A DNA stretch of 64,000 nt from Mucilaginibacter sp. UBA5151 (GTDB lineage: Bacteria; Bacteroidota; Bacteroidia; Sphingobacteriales; Sphingobacteriaceae): NCBI GenBank assembly GCA_002413785.1, contig DHXR01000082.1, forward strand, positions 65,232 through 129,231. Reading direction: 5' to 3'. The number at the start of each line of letters is the position of its first letter. Position 1 is the first letter of the stretch. This document shows positions 52,513-60,827 of the stretch, piece after piece. Under the pieces are notes generated by a model. That model saw only the letters and a list, made by a program, of their open reading frames with translations. It ran no database searches and was not told the DNA's origin. Made by a program: the position numbers and the translations under genes.

Positions 52513-52662
52513 AATTGCGTTATATTTGGCTGGTTCAATTCTCATTGGTGAATTCGTATTTCGTTGCGCCAAATTCGCAGATTTGACATCTTAAATTTGA
52601 AATCGACCACGAGCGGACCAAATTCTTAATCAACCAATTGAAAACATAAAATTAATTTAAAA

Positions 52663-53991
52663 ATGGATCATCAAACAAAACCGGTGAGCGACTTTGTAAG
52701 TCTTCTCGATTACAATAACAACGTTATATTTAACATGACGCCACAGGAAGTTACCGCGGCTGTAATTTCCGGTGATGCTTCCCGTGTGCGCCAAATCGAC
52801 GGACAGTTTGCCATTGTAGAGAAAGTAGGCCAGCAGGTATTTATGGCGCGTTCCATCGGAAGGCCAATGCGCTATTTCCTCGCCAAACAGGTATCGGGGC
52901 CGCTGCTCATTGTTGCTGAGCGGATAGATGAAATTTATAATTATCTTGAAACCAAAGGGCTGCATCACCAGTTCCATCCTTCCTACACAAGAATGGTGCC
53001 TGCACACTTTGTGGTACGCGTGGAAGTAGTTGGTTGCCCCGATCCGAACCCGGTTTATACACGCTTCTTTGAGCCTAAACGGAATAGTTTAACAAATGAT
53101 CTGGATAAAATCGGCAAAGTCTATATGGAGGCCCTGGCCAATGAATGTCAAAAATGGCTGATGTCGATACCAGCCGACGAACCGGTGGGCGTCTTATTTT
53201 CGGGTGGTATTGACAGCGGATCGGTTTTCCTTGTGCTTTATCATTTGATGCTTAAGCTTGGCATGTCGCCGCAGAGGTTAAAGGCTTTTACACTATCTGT
53301 AAACAACGGGCCTGATGCTGCCCAGGCGCATCAATTTTTGGATCAATTGGGGCTGTCTATGTACCTGGAGATTATTGATGTTCCGAAGTCTGCCATTGAT
53401 TACAAAGAAGCGATTAAAATAATTGAGGATTATAAGCCCCTCGACCTTGAATCAGCCACCATGGCCATGGCTTTATGTAAACAAATACGCAAACTTTATC
53501 CTGAATGGAAATATCTTGCTGACGGGGACGGCGGGGACGAAAACTTAAAAGATTATCCGATAGCGGAAAATACAGAGCTTACCATCCGCAGCGTATTAAA
53601 CAATATGATGCTGTACCAGGAAGGTTGGGGCGTTGATAAAATAAAACATTCGCTGACTTATTCGGGCGGGCAAAGCAGGGGACATGTGCGTTCTTACGCC
53701 CCATGCCGCCTGTTTGGTTTTAAAGGCCTTAGTCCTTATGCCTTACCCAATGTTATTGAAGTTGCCGAAGGTATTCCGTTTATTCAACTCACCGATTGGA
53801 GCGAGGATGCACTTTATGCACTCAAAGGAGAAATTGTAAGTAGGGGAATAAAGGCCCTTACAGGTTTGGAAATGCCTGTATTTGAAAAACGCAGGTTTCA
53901 AAAGGGAGCTGTGCAGGAAGGTACATTTGATCAGCTGTTTCCGCAGGATGAAATGCAGTACCGCAGCTATTTTCATTCGCTTTATGCATAA
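52663..53991 (+). CDS. Asparagine-synthase-like ATP enzyme without glutaminase Cys
   Basis: A protein of 442 residues. The C-terminal part is an AsnB-type ATP pyrophosphatase domain: FSGGIDSGSV (SGGIDS at 180-185), and LADGDGGDENLKDY (the GDGGDE motif). The N-terminal ~135 residues keep the outline of the class II glutaminase domain (QIDGQFAIVE, ARSIGRPMRYF, VAERIDEIYNY) but begin MDHQTK, with no Cys at position 2. It therefore probably does not hydrolyse glutamine and may join a free amine or ammonia to a carboxylate, as in beta-lactam synthetase or lasso cyclase (by analogy). Its stop overlaps the radical SAM start by 8 bp. Its substrate is unknown; it is not the housekeeping asnB. Confidence 0.85.
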   Translation: MDHQTKPVSDFVSLLDYNNNVIFNMTPQEVTAAVISGDASRVRQIDGQFAIVEKVGQQVFMARSIGRPMRYFLAKQVSGPLLIVAERIDEIYNYLETKGLHHQFHPSYTRMVPAHFVVRVEVVGCPDPNPVYTRFFEPKRNSLTNDLDKIGKVYMEALANECQKWLMSIPADEPVGVLFSGGIDSGSVFLVLYHLMLKLGMSPQRLKAFTLSVNNGPDAAQAHQFLDQLGLSMYLEIIDVPKSAIDYKEAIKIIEDYKPLDLESATMAMALCKQIRKLYPEWKYLADGDGGDENLKDYPIAENTELTIRSVLNNMMLYQEGWGVDKIKHSLTYSGGQSRGHVRSYAPCRLFGFKGLSPYALPNVIEVAEGIPFIQLTDWSEDALYALKGEIVSRGIKALTGLEMPVFEKRRFQKGAVQEGTFDQLFPQDEMQYRSYFHSLYA

Positions 53992-54922
53992 TAACCGGGA
54001 AATTGAAAAGCTCCGTTCTCAAAAGAACTTTTTGAACCCCGATATATCATACCATTTTCTGCATGAGCAGGAGCGAGGCCCCGGAGGTGATTTACAGCGC
54101 GTGAATACGATTTTTCTCACAAGCAAGGAGTGTGCTTTCAAATGCCTGATGTGCGATCTCTGGAAAAACACGCTAAATGAATCTACACCTCCGGGGGCTG
54201 TTTTGAAACAAATAGATTATGCTTTAACCAGGCTGCCCGAAGCTGATGTAATTAAACTCTACAACAACGGTAACTTCTTTGACAAAAAGGCCATTCCAAC
54301 GTCAGATTATCCCGGAATAATTGAGCGTCTGCGGCCTTATAACCGGGTGATCGTGGAAAATCATCCCAAACTTTGTGATGAAACCTGCCTGCAATTTAAT
54401 GACAGCCTGAGCGGGGCCCTGGAAATTGCTATGGGCCTTGAAACCATTCACCCGGATGTTTTGCCTAAGCTTAATAAGCAAATGACTGCCGGAGATTTTA
54501 AGAGGGCCGCAACATTCTTAAGAAGTAATGGCATTGACGTACGTGCATTCATACTGCTAAACCCTCCCTATCTTACCAATAAAGCCGAAAACATCCGCTG
54601 GGTTCATAAAACGGTGCAATTTGCATTTAATTGCGGGGTACAATGCTGCTCCATTATTCCTACGCGTCCCGGCAACGGTGTGATGGAATTACTTTATGAA
54701 CAAGGGCACTATATGCCCCCCTCATTGGAAACGCTGGAAGAAGTATTTGAAAACGCCCTTGGTTTAAAAGCCGGCCGGGTATTTGCTGACGTTTGGGACA
54801 TCGCCTTCCTTTCCCGTTGTCCGGATTGTTTTGAAGCAAGGAAGAATCGTTTGGAGCTAATGAACCTGGAACAAAAATTTTACCCCCGTATAACCTGTAA
54901 TTGTCAATTAAACTATGCCTGA
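53984..54922 (+). CDS. Radical SAM protein, function unknown
   Basis: A protein of 312 residues from the ATG at 53984, inside the last codons of the preceding gene; an earlier ATG at 53882 lies deep within that gene. The [4Fe-4S]/SAM motif is CAFKCLMC (Cys50, Cys54, Cys57, the CxxxCxxC form). The barrel segments are IKLYNNGNFFDKKA, VIVENHPKLC and AMGLETIHPDVLPKLNKQM. A C-terminal set of four Cys (RCPDCFEA and TCNCQL) could hold an extra cluster or zinc. It resembles the Elp3/NifB-like Fe-S oxidoreductases of the COG1244 kind. The start overlaps the Asn-synthase-like gene by 8 bp and its stop overlaps the FAD enzyme by 8 bp. Confidence 0.85.
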   Translation: MHNNREIEKLRSQKNFLNPDISYHFLHEQERGPGGDLQRVNTIFLTSKECAFKCLMCDLWKNTLNESTPPGAVLKQIDYALTRLPEADVIKLYNNGNFFDKKAIPTSDYPGIIERLRPYNRVIVENHPKLCDETCLQFNDSLSGALEIAMGLETIHPDVLPKLNKQMTAGDFKRAATFLRSNGIDVRAFILLNPPYLTNKAENIRWVHKTVQFAFNCGVQCCSIIPTRPGNGVMELLYEQGHYMPPSLETLEEVFENALGLKAGRVFADVWDIAFLSRCPDCFEARKNRLELMNLEQKFYPRITCNCQLNYA

Positions 54923-56429
54923 TAACAAGGAACAATATTTTGATATTTTAATAGCAGGCGCAGGATTTGCCGGCTCACTCACCGCATTAATTTTACATAA
55001 CCAGGGCTTTAAGGTTTGTGTGGTGGAAAAAGGACGACATCCCCGTTTTGCCATTGGCGAGTCGTCCACGCCAATAGCCGACATGCAATTGCGTGACATT
55101 GCGGTGAAATACAACCTGCCCTGGCTGCATGATTTTTCACGCTATGGCAGTTGGCAGCAATCGCATCCCGAAATTGTTTGCGGAATTAAAAGAGGGTTCA
55201 GCTTTTTCAAACATCATCCCGGACAAGATTTTACAACCGATGCGAACCATAAAAACGAATTGCTTGTTGCCGCAAGTGTTGACGACATTCAATCGGACAC
55301 GAACTGGATGCGTTCAGATGTTGACGCCTTCCTGGTAAGTAAAGTACAGGAGGCCGGGATCAGTTATTTTGACCTGACTGAAATTGTCTCGGCAAAAAGG
55401 AACTCCGAATGGGAGTTTAATTGCATTTGCCCCGAAGGGGCTATGGTTATTTATGCCGGCTTTTATATTGACGCTACCGGCGGCGGCTTTTTGCTTGAAA
55501 AGCTAACCGGGGTTAAAACCTCATCTGATAGTTTTTTGACTGATTCATTTACTGTGTTTTCGCATTTTCATGGCATTGCCAGGTGGACGGAAATGCTGAA
55601 AGACGCAAATATCCCCACTGCTGATTTTCCTTATGATCCGGATAATTCTGCCCTGCATCAAATTTTAGATGAAGGGTGGATCTGGATGCTGCGGTTTAAT
55701 GATCAGCGTACCAGTTTCGGTTTTGTGCTTAGCTGCAAAGAACAGTCGCTAAAGGGCCTCCAAACAGCTGAGATCTGGGATGCTATGCTTGCGAAGTATC
55801 CGGCAATTAAAAATATACTGAAGGACGCCACCCTTGCCGCTGAGCCGGGTAAAATAATTCAATCGGCCAGGCTGCAAAGAAAGGTGGACCGTTGTTTTGG
55901 ACCTGGCTGGGCCGTACTTCCGCATACAGCAGGCTTTGTTGACCCCTTGTTTAGTTCGGGTATTGCACATTCAATTTCGGGCATTCAAAAATTAGTCCTT
56001 ATCCTTAAAGAACACTTTAATAACCCTGAACCGCTATTTGAGGGGTTAAAGGAATATGAGCGCTCCATATTCGCGGAACTGAAATTGGCTGATCAGCTTA
56101 TTGCGGGATGCTATCGGGCAATGCCCCATTTTGAGCTGTTCACGGCATGGTCTATGCTTTATTTTGCTGCAACTATTGCTTATGAACGCCGCCTTATGCG
56201 AAAGGAATTGCCAGGATATTTCCTTTGCGCCGACGATCCGTATATTACAGATATTGTGCAAAAGTCTTATATAGACTTATTGAAAATTTTAGATAAACCG
56301 CAACCATCCAAAGAAGATATTACACAGTTTACCAACCTGATACGGGAACGGATTAAACCAATAAATACGGCAGGCTTATTAGATCCTTCATCCAAAAATA
56401 TGTATCGCCATACCGTTGCAGTGTTTTAA
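54915..56429 (+). CDS. Flavin-dependent halogenase-like FAD oxidoreductase
   Basis: A protein of 504 residues. The dinucleotide-binding motif is AGAGFAGSL (Gly15, Gly17, Gly20), followed by GRHPRFAIGESSTP, DATGGGF (second FAD contact), GWIWMLRF, and DPLFSSGIAHSISG. This order is that of flavin-dependent halogenases and related geranylgeranyl-reductase-like enzymes. The halogenase WxWxIP motif is only partly present (Trp-Ile-Trp-Met-Leu), so halogenation is uncertain. It may oxidise or reduce a small molecule or a carrier-bound substrate. It ends an operon with the Asn-synthase-like and radical SAM genes. Confidence 0.82.
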   Translation: MPDNKEQYFDILIAGAGFAGSLTALILHNQGFKVCVVEKGRHPRFAIGESSTPIADMQLRDIAVKYNLPWLHDFSRYGSWQQSHPEIVCGIKRGFSFFKHHPGQDFTTDANHKNELLVAASVDDIQSDTNWMRSDVDAFLVSKVQEAGISYFDLTEIVSAKRNSEWEFNCICPEGAMVIYAGFYIDATGGGFLLEKLTGVKTSSDSFLTDSFTVFSHFHGIARWTEMLKDANIPTADFPYDPDNSALHQILDEGWIWMLRFNDQRTSFGFVLSCKEQSLKGLQTAEIWDAMLAKYPAIKNILKDATLAAEPGKIIQSARLQRKVDRCFGPGWAVLPHTAGFVDPLFSSGIAHSISGIQKLVLILKEHFNNPEPLFEGLKEYERSIFAELKLADQLIAGCYRAMPHFELFTAWSMLYFAATIAYERRLMRKELPGYFLCADDPYITDIVQKSYIDLLKILDKPQPSKEDITQFTNLIRERIKPINTAGLLDPSSKNMYRHTVAVF

Positions 56430-56525
56430 GTGCAAGGGTGGCATTTTAGCCTTTAAGAGTTAATGCCAGGTTTTTTTTTAACATTAAATTAAATTTAAGA
56501 CGCATTTTTATTTAGCTTTATTTTA

Positions 56526-56533
56526 TACCTTTA
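56526..56533 (+). promoter_or_regulatory. Putative -7 box (TACCTTTA) of the thiamine operon
   Basis: A near match to TAnnTTTG, ending 7 nt before the first base of the riboswitch P1 stem. Transcription would thus begin at or just before the aptamer. Confidence 0.45.
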
Positions 56534-56539
56534 CAAAAA

Positions 56540-56626
56540 ACTTTAGGGGTGCCTTGCGCTGAGAAATACCCTTTGAACCTGATGCAGTTAGTACTGCCGA
56601 AGGGAAAAGTAGAACAACCCTAAAGT
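56540..56626 (+). ncRNA. TPP riboswitch (THI element)
   Basis: The consensus parts are GGGGTGCC, CTGAGAAATACCC, TTTGAACCTGAT and GCCGAAGGGAAAAGT, in order and at normal spacing. The P1 stem is perfect over 9 bp (ACTTTAGGG at 56540-56548, CCCTAAAGT at 56618-56626). Only 56 bp separate it from the thiS ATG. It senses thiamine pyrophosphate and lowers expression of the following operon; whether it acts on transcription or translation is not clear from sequence. Confidence 0.95.
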
Positions 56627-56682
56627 TGTTTACTAATCCTCCAACGGGTTCATTCCTTTAGTTTAATAAATTTTTAAACAGG

Positions 56683-56886
56683 ATGGAAATCACCATAAAT
56701 CAACAAAATTATTCCGTTTCCGAAGTTTGCTCTTTGAAGCAAATGATTGATACTGTTCTTGTGCTGCCAACCAAAGGAATTGCCATTGCGGTTAACCAGG
56801 AGATCATTGCTAAAAGCGACTGGCCAGGCCATTTCCTAAAACCCGGCGATAACATCACCATCATTAAAGCAACCCAAGGCGGATAA
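56683..56886 (+). CDS. thiS: Sulfur carrier protein ThiS
   Basis: A protein of 67 residues with the ubiquitin-like fold and the essential C-terminal Gly-Gly (KATQGG). It begins MEITINQQNYSV. The terminal Gly is adenylated by a ThiF-like enzyme and then carries the sulfur for the thiazole ring. It is the first gene after the TPP riboswitch; thiC follows 16 bp later. Confidence 0.95.
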   Translation: MEITINQQNYSVSEVCSLKQMIDTVLVLPTKGIAIAVNQEIIAKSDWPGHFLKPGDNITIIKATQGG

Positions 56887-56902
56887 AACATAAACCCAAA
56901 TT

Positions 56903-58786
56903 ATGAAAACTGAAAAAATTCCACACGAACAAGCTATCAGCCGTACCCCTTTCCCGGCATCACGCAAGGTGTACGTTAAAGGACAGCTCCATAACATCCA
57001 GGTGGCGATGCGCGAAGTGAGCCTGAGTGAAACCAAACTGCACGGGCGGTTTGGCGAAACCGAACCGAACGCGCCGGTGACTATTTATGATACCAGTGGC
57101 CCGTTTACAGACCCAGACATCGAAATAGATGTAAAACACGGTTTGCCACGACTGCGTGAGCAATGGATAGTTGACCGGGGTGATGTGGAGCAATTGGAAG
57201 AAATTTCTTCTGATTATGGAAACCTGCGCGCGAATGATCAAAACCTGGATACTTTAAGGTTTGCGCACATCAGTAAACCCTATAAAGCAAAACCGGGCAT
57301 GAATGTATCGCAAATGTATTATGCCCGAAAAGGCATCATTACGCCCGAAATGGAATACATCGCTATCCGTGAAAACCAGCGGATAGACCTATTAAAAGAA
57401 CAATTGAACGGACAGTATGACGTGATGTCACATCAGCATCCTGGTCAAAGCTTTGGTGCGAACACACCCAAAGGATATATCACTCCTGAATTTGTACGTC
57501 AGGAAGTAGCCTGTGGCCGCGCGGTCATCCCATCCAATATCAATCACCCGGAAAGCGAACCGATGATCATCGGGCGTAATTTCCTGGTGAAGATCAATGC
57601 CAATATCGGCAATTCGGCCGTTACTTCAAGTATCGAAGAAGAAGTAGAAAAAACAGTATGGGCCTGCCGCTGGGGCGCCGATACCATTATGGACCTTTCG
57701 ACAGGAAAAAACATTCATGAAACCCGTGAATGGATCATTCGTAATTCACCTGTACCAATTGGTACCGTGCCTATCTACCAGGCATTAGAAAAAGTGAATG
57801 GGAAGGCCGAAGACCTGACCTGGGAGCTTTTCAGAGATACGCTGATAGAACAAGCTGAACAGGGTGTGGATTATTTTACCATCCACGCAGGGGTATTGTT
57901 GCGCTATGTACCCCTCACCGCCAAACGCATCACAGGTATCGTATCGCGCGGTGGTTCTATTATGGCTAAGTGGTGCCTGGCACACCATAAAGAAAATTTT
58001 TTGTACACGCATTTTGAAGAGATATGCGAGATTATGAAAGCCTATGATGTTGCGTTTTCCTTAGGCGATGGCTTAAGACCGGGCTGCATAGCCGATGCAA
58101 ATGATGCCGCGCAATTTGGCGAATTGGAAACCCTGGGTGAACTGACTAAAATTGCATGGAAGCATGATGTGCAGACTATTATTGAGGGCCCCGGGCATAT
58201 CCCGATGCACATGATCAAAGAAAATATGGACAAGCAGTTGGCGCACTGCGGCGAAGCGCCATTCTACACATTAGGCCCCTTAACTACCGATATCGCACCG
58301 GGTTACGATCATATCACTTCGGCAATCGGCGCGGCCATGATCGGCTGGTTTGGTACCGCTATGCTTTGTTATGTAACCCCTAAAGAGCACTTAGGCTTGC
58401 CAAACAAAAAGGATGTTAAAGATGGTGTGATTACCTATAAAATAGCAGCACACGCCGCCGATTTGGCTAAAGGGCATCCGGGTGCGCAGTACCGCGATAA
58501 CGCTTTAAGCAAGGCCCGTTTTGAGTTTAGATGGGAAGATCAGTTTAACCTTTCGCTTGATCCCGACACTGCCAGGGAGTTTCATGACGAAACCCTGCCT
58601 GCCGATGGTGCCAAGATCGCTCACTTCTGCTCGATGTGCGGCCCTAATTTCTGCTCGATGAAGATCACGCAGGACGTGCGCGACTATGCTAAAGAAAATG
58701 GTATGGGCGAGGCTGATGCCCTGTCAAAAGGCATGGAAGAAAAATCGAAAGAGTTTTTACAAAAAGGAAGCGAAATCTATTTATAA
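56903..58786 (+). CDS. thiC: Phosphomethylpyrimidine synthase ThiC
   Basis: A protein of 627 residues, the usual length. The C-terminal cluster motif CSMCGPNFCSMK is the CxxCxxxxC form typical of this unusual radical SAM enzyme. Conserved blocks GADTIMDLSTG, SRGGSIMAKWCLAHH, LGDGLRPGCIADANDAAQ and EGPGHIPMH are present. It rearranges aminoimidazole ribotide into the pyrimidine part of thiamine. The next gene starts 1 bp after its stop. Confidence 0.97.
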   Translation: MKTEKIPHEQAISRTPFPASRKVYVKGQLHNIQVAMREVSLSETKLHGRFGETEPNAPVTIYDTSGPFTDPDIEIDVKHGLPRLREQWIVDRGDVEQLEEISSDYGNLRANDQNLDTLRFAHISKPYKAKPGMNVSQMYYARKGIITPEMEYIAIRENQRIDLLKEQLNGQYDVMSHQHPGQSFGANTPKGYITPEFVRQEVACGRAVIPSNINHPESEPMIIGRNFLVKINANIGNSAVTSSIEEEVEKTVWACRWGADTIMDLSTGKNIHETREWIIRNSPVPIGTVPIYQALEKVNGKAEDLTWELFRDTLIEQAEQGVDYFTIHAGVLLRYVPLTAKRITGIVSRGGSIMAKWCLAHHKENFLYTHFEEICEIMKAYDVAFSLGDGLRPGCIADANDAAQFGELETLGELTKIAWKHDVQTIIEGPGHIPMHMIKENMDKQLAHCGEAPFYTLGPLTTDIAPGYDHITSAIGAAMIGWFGTAMLCYVTPKEHLGLPNKKDVKDGVITYKIAAHAADLAKGHPGAQYRDNALSKARFEFRWEDQFNLSLDPDTAREFHDETLPADGAKIAHFCSMCGPNFCSMKITQDVRDYAKENGMGEADALSKGMEEKSKEFLQKGSEIYL

Positions 58787-58787
58787 T

Positions 58788-59387
58788 ATGGAACTGATCG
58801 TTATTTCAAACCCGGCTGCTGTTGCTGATGAAAGTATCATCATCAACAACCTGTTTCAGGCGGGTTTGAAATACTTTCATATCCGAAAGCCCGAAAAAGA
58901 TATACAAACAATCAGGGGACTGATCAAAGGAATAATGCCGCAGTTTTATGACCGCATATCGCTACATCAATTTCACGAAATAGCAACAGATTTCGGCATC
59001 AAAAGGCTGCATTATACAGAATCGGCCCTAAAACAATCAGGCCGGCAGCAACTACAGTTACAGCTGGATGATGGACTTATTTTAAGTGCTTCTATCCATG
59101 ATATTAAACTACTGCCAACATTAGAACATTTTGAATATGCCTTTTACGGGCCTGTATTTAATAGTATATCCAAGGCTGGTTACCAAAGCAAATTAGCTAA
59201 TGATTTTAAACTGGATAAACCCTGTAGCAAACCCAGGGTATTTGCCTTGGGGGGTGTAGAGCTATCCAACTTAGCAAAAGTTCAAGAAATGGGTTTTGAC
59301 GGCGTTGCGGTTTTGGGTACACTTTGGGCTGAACCAGCTAAAGCAGTAGAACGCTTTAGTCAGTTGAAAAAGCAACTCGCTGCTTAA
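58788..59387 (+). CDS. ThiE/TenI-like protein
   Basis: A protein of 199 residues from the ATG at 58788, directly after the thiC stop; an earlier ATG lies inside thiC. The TIM-barrel pattern follows ThiE/TenI (GLKYFHIRKPEKD, HQFHEIATDFGIKRLHYTES, FYGPVFNSISKAGY, GVAVLGTLW). The phosphate-binding and pyrimidine-binding residues of true ThiE (such as the QLRxK motif) are changed to HIRK, and a GGI type motif reads ALGGV. It may be TenI-like, an aromatase for the thiazole, or a weak ThiE. A second, more typical ThiE follows. Confidence 0.82.
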   Translation: MELIVISNPAAVADESIIINNLFQAGLKYFHIRKPEKDIQTIRGLIKGIMPQFYDRISLHQFHEIATDFGIKRLHYTESALKQSGRQQLQLQLDDGLILSASIHDIKLLPTLEHFEYAFYGPVFNSISKAGYQSKLANDFKLDKPCSKPRVFALGGVELSNLAKVQEMGFDGVAVLGTLWAEPAKAVERFSQLKKQLAA

Positions 59388-59405
59388 ACTTAACATACAA
59401 ATACA

Positions 59406-60044
59406 ATGATTGATAAACTACACTATATATCACAGCAACCTGAAGAAGGGTCTCACCTGACAGCTATTCAACAAGCCTTAGAGGCAGGGTGCAAATGGAT
59501 ACAGCTCCGGGTTAAAAACCAACCCGCCGCCGTGATCCTGGAATATGCAATAGAGGCAAACAGACTATGCAACCAGCGTGGCGCGAAACTGATCGTTAAC
59601 GATCATCCTGAAATCGCACTTAAAGCTGGCGCTTATGGCGTACACCTGGGTTTAGATGATATGCCTGTTAGCCGTGCGAGAGATATTGTCGGCAACGAAA
59701 TGATCATCGGGGGAACTGCAAACACAATTCAGCATATTGAGCAAAGGATAGCAGACGGCGCTGATTATATTGGTTTGGGCCCTTATAGGTTTACTACCAC
59801 CAAACAAAAGTTAAGCCCCATTTTGGGCTGGGAGGGTATTAACACTATCATGAGCAAATTAACGGTACCTATTCCCATTATTGCCATAGGCGGGATTTTA
59901 CCGGAAGATATTAGCAACATTATGGAAACCGGGGTATATGGAGTAGCCTTATCCGGCGCTATTACCTATGCGGCTAACAAAGCGAAAGTTGTCCGGCAAA
60001 TGTATCATCAGTTAAATGCCCCTTCTTTAAATCCATTTATTTAA
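59406..60044 (+). CDS. thiE: Thiamine-phosphate synthase ThiE
   Basis: A protein of 212 residues. The ThiE blocks are WIQLRVKNQ (QLRxK), LIVNDHPEIAL, GVHLGLDDMP, YIGLGPYRFTTTKQ, and IAIGGILPEDI. It joins hydroxymethylpyrimidine diphosphate and thiazole phosphate to form thiamine phosphate. It is the better candidate for this step than the TenI-like gene just upstream. The gap to thiG is 15 bp. Confidence 0.93.
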   Translation: MIDKLHYISQQPEEGSHLTAIQQALEAGCKWIQLRVKNQPAAVILEYAIEANRLCNQRGAKLIVNDHPEIALKAGAYGVHLGLDDMPVSRARDIVGNEMIIGGTANTIQHIEQRIADGADYIGLGPYRFTTTKQKLSPILGWEGINTIMSKLTVPIPIIAIGGILPEDISNIMETGVYGVALSGAITYAANKAKVVRQMYHQLNAPSLNPFI

Positions 60045-60059
60045 AGTTTAAAAAAAATC

Positions 60060-60827
60060 ATGTTAAAAATAGCCGATAAAGTATTCAATTCACGCCTATT
60101 CACCGGGACAGGTAAATTCAGTTCTTCTGTTTTAATGGAAGAATCGTTACTGGCTTCCGGATCAGAACTGGTGACCGTTGCCCTCAAACGTGTTGATATT
60201 AAGAACAACGAACAGGACGATCTGCTGATCCGTCTTAAATATCCACATATAAACCTGTTACCCAATACATCCGGTGTCCGAACCGCCAAAGAAGCAGTTT
60301 TCGCCGCTCAACTGGCAAGGGAAGCGTTGGAAACCAACTGGATCAAACTGGAGATACATCCTGACCCTAAGTATTTGATGCCCGACCCCATAGAAACCCT
60401 GAAAGCGACCGAAGAACTGGCAAAATTGGGCTTTATTGTTTTGCCTTACATTCATGCCGACCCTGTGTTGTGTAAAAGATTGGAAGACGCAGGCACCTCG
60501 GCTGTTATGCCCTTGGGGTCGCCTATAGGCAGTAACAAAGGACTAAAAACAATAGATTTCTTAGAGATCATCATCAGCCAAAGTAATGTACCCGTAATTG
60601 TAGATGCCGGTATCGGTTCACCGTCTGATGCAGCCTGGGCCATGGAAATTGGGGCCGATGCCGTATTGGTGAATACCGCTATCGCTGTTTCCGGCAACCC
60701 TGTACAAATGGCGAATGCATTTAAAATGGCCGTAGAAGCTGGCCGGATGGCTTTCGAAGCCAAACTGGCCTTACCAGTAACCCATGCTGTGGCGAGCAGT
60801 CCTTTAACCTCATTTTTAGATGAATAA
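60060..60827 (+). CDS. thiG: Thiazole synthase ThiG
   Basis: A protein of 255 residues. The Schiff-base Lys96 lies in NWIKLEIHPD, where deoxyxylulose phosphate binds. The start IADKVFNSRLFTGTGKF and the phosphate-binding stretch PVIVDAGIGSPSDAAWAMEIGADAVLVNTAI, which is nearly universal in ThiG (landmark words DAGIG and VLVNTAI), are clear. It forms the thiazole ring with sulfur from ThiS thiocarboxylate. It overlaps thiH by 8 bp. Confidence 0.96.
   Translation: MLKIADKVFNSRLFTGTGKFSSSVLMEESLLASGSELVTVALKRVDIKNNEQDDLLIRLKYPHINLLPNTSGVRTAKEAVFAAQLAREALETNWIKLEIHPDPKYLMPDPIETLKATEELAKLGFIVLPYIHADPVLCKRLEDAGTSAVMPLGSPIGSNKGLKTIDFLEIIISQSNVPVIVDAGIGSPSDAAWAMEIGADAVLVNTAIAVSGNPVQMANAFKMAVEAGRMAFEAKLALPVTHAVASSPLTSFLDE

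Noticed and set aside
53882..53983. Upstream start for the radical SAM gene
   Set aside because: It lies deep inside the preceding gene and would add a Cys/Arg-rich leader without similarity to the family; the ATG at 53984 gives a normal overlap.
52663..53991. Housekeeping asparagine synthetase asnB
   Set aside because: The essential N-terminal Cys is absent, the protein is shorter than AsnB, and the gene is tied to radical SAM and FAD-enzyme genes.
54915..56429. Tryptophan halogenase assigned outright
   Set aside because: The WxWxIP motif is only partial and no tryptophan-related genes are present, so only the superfamily is claimed.
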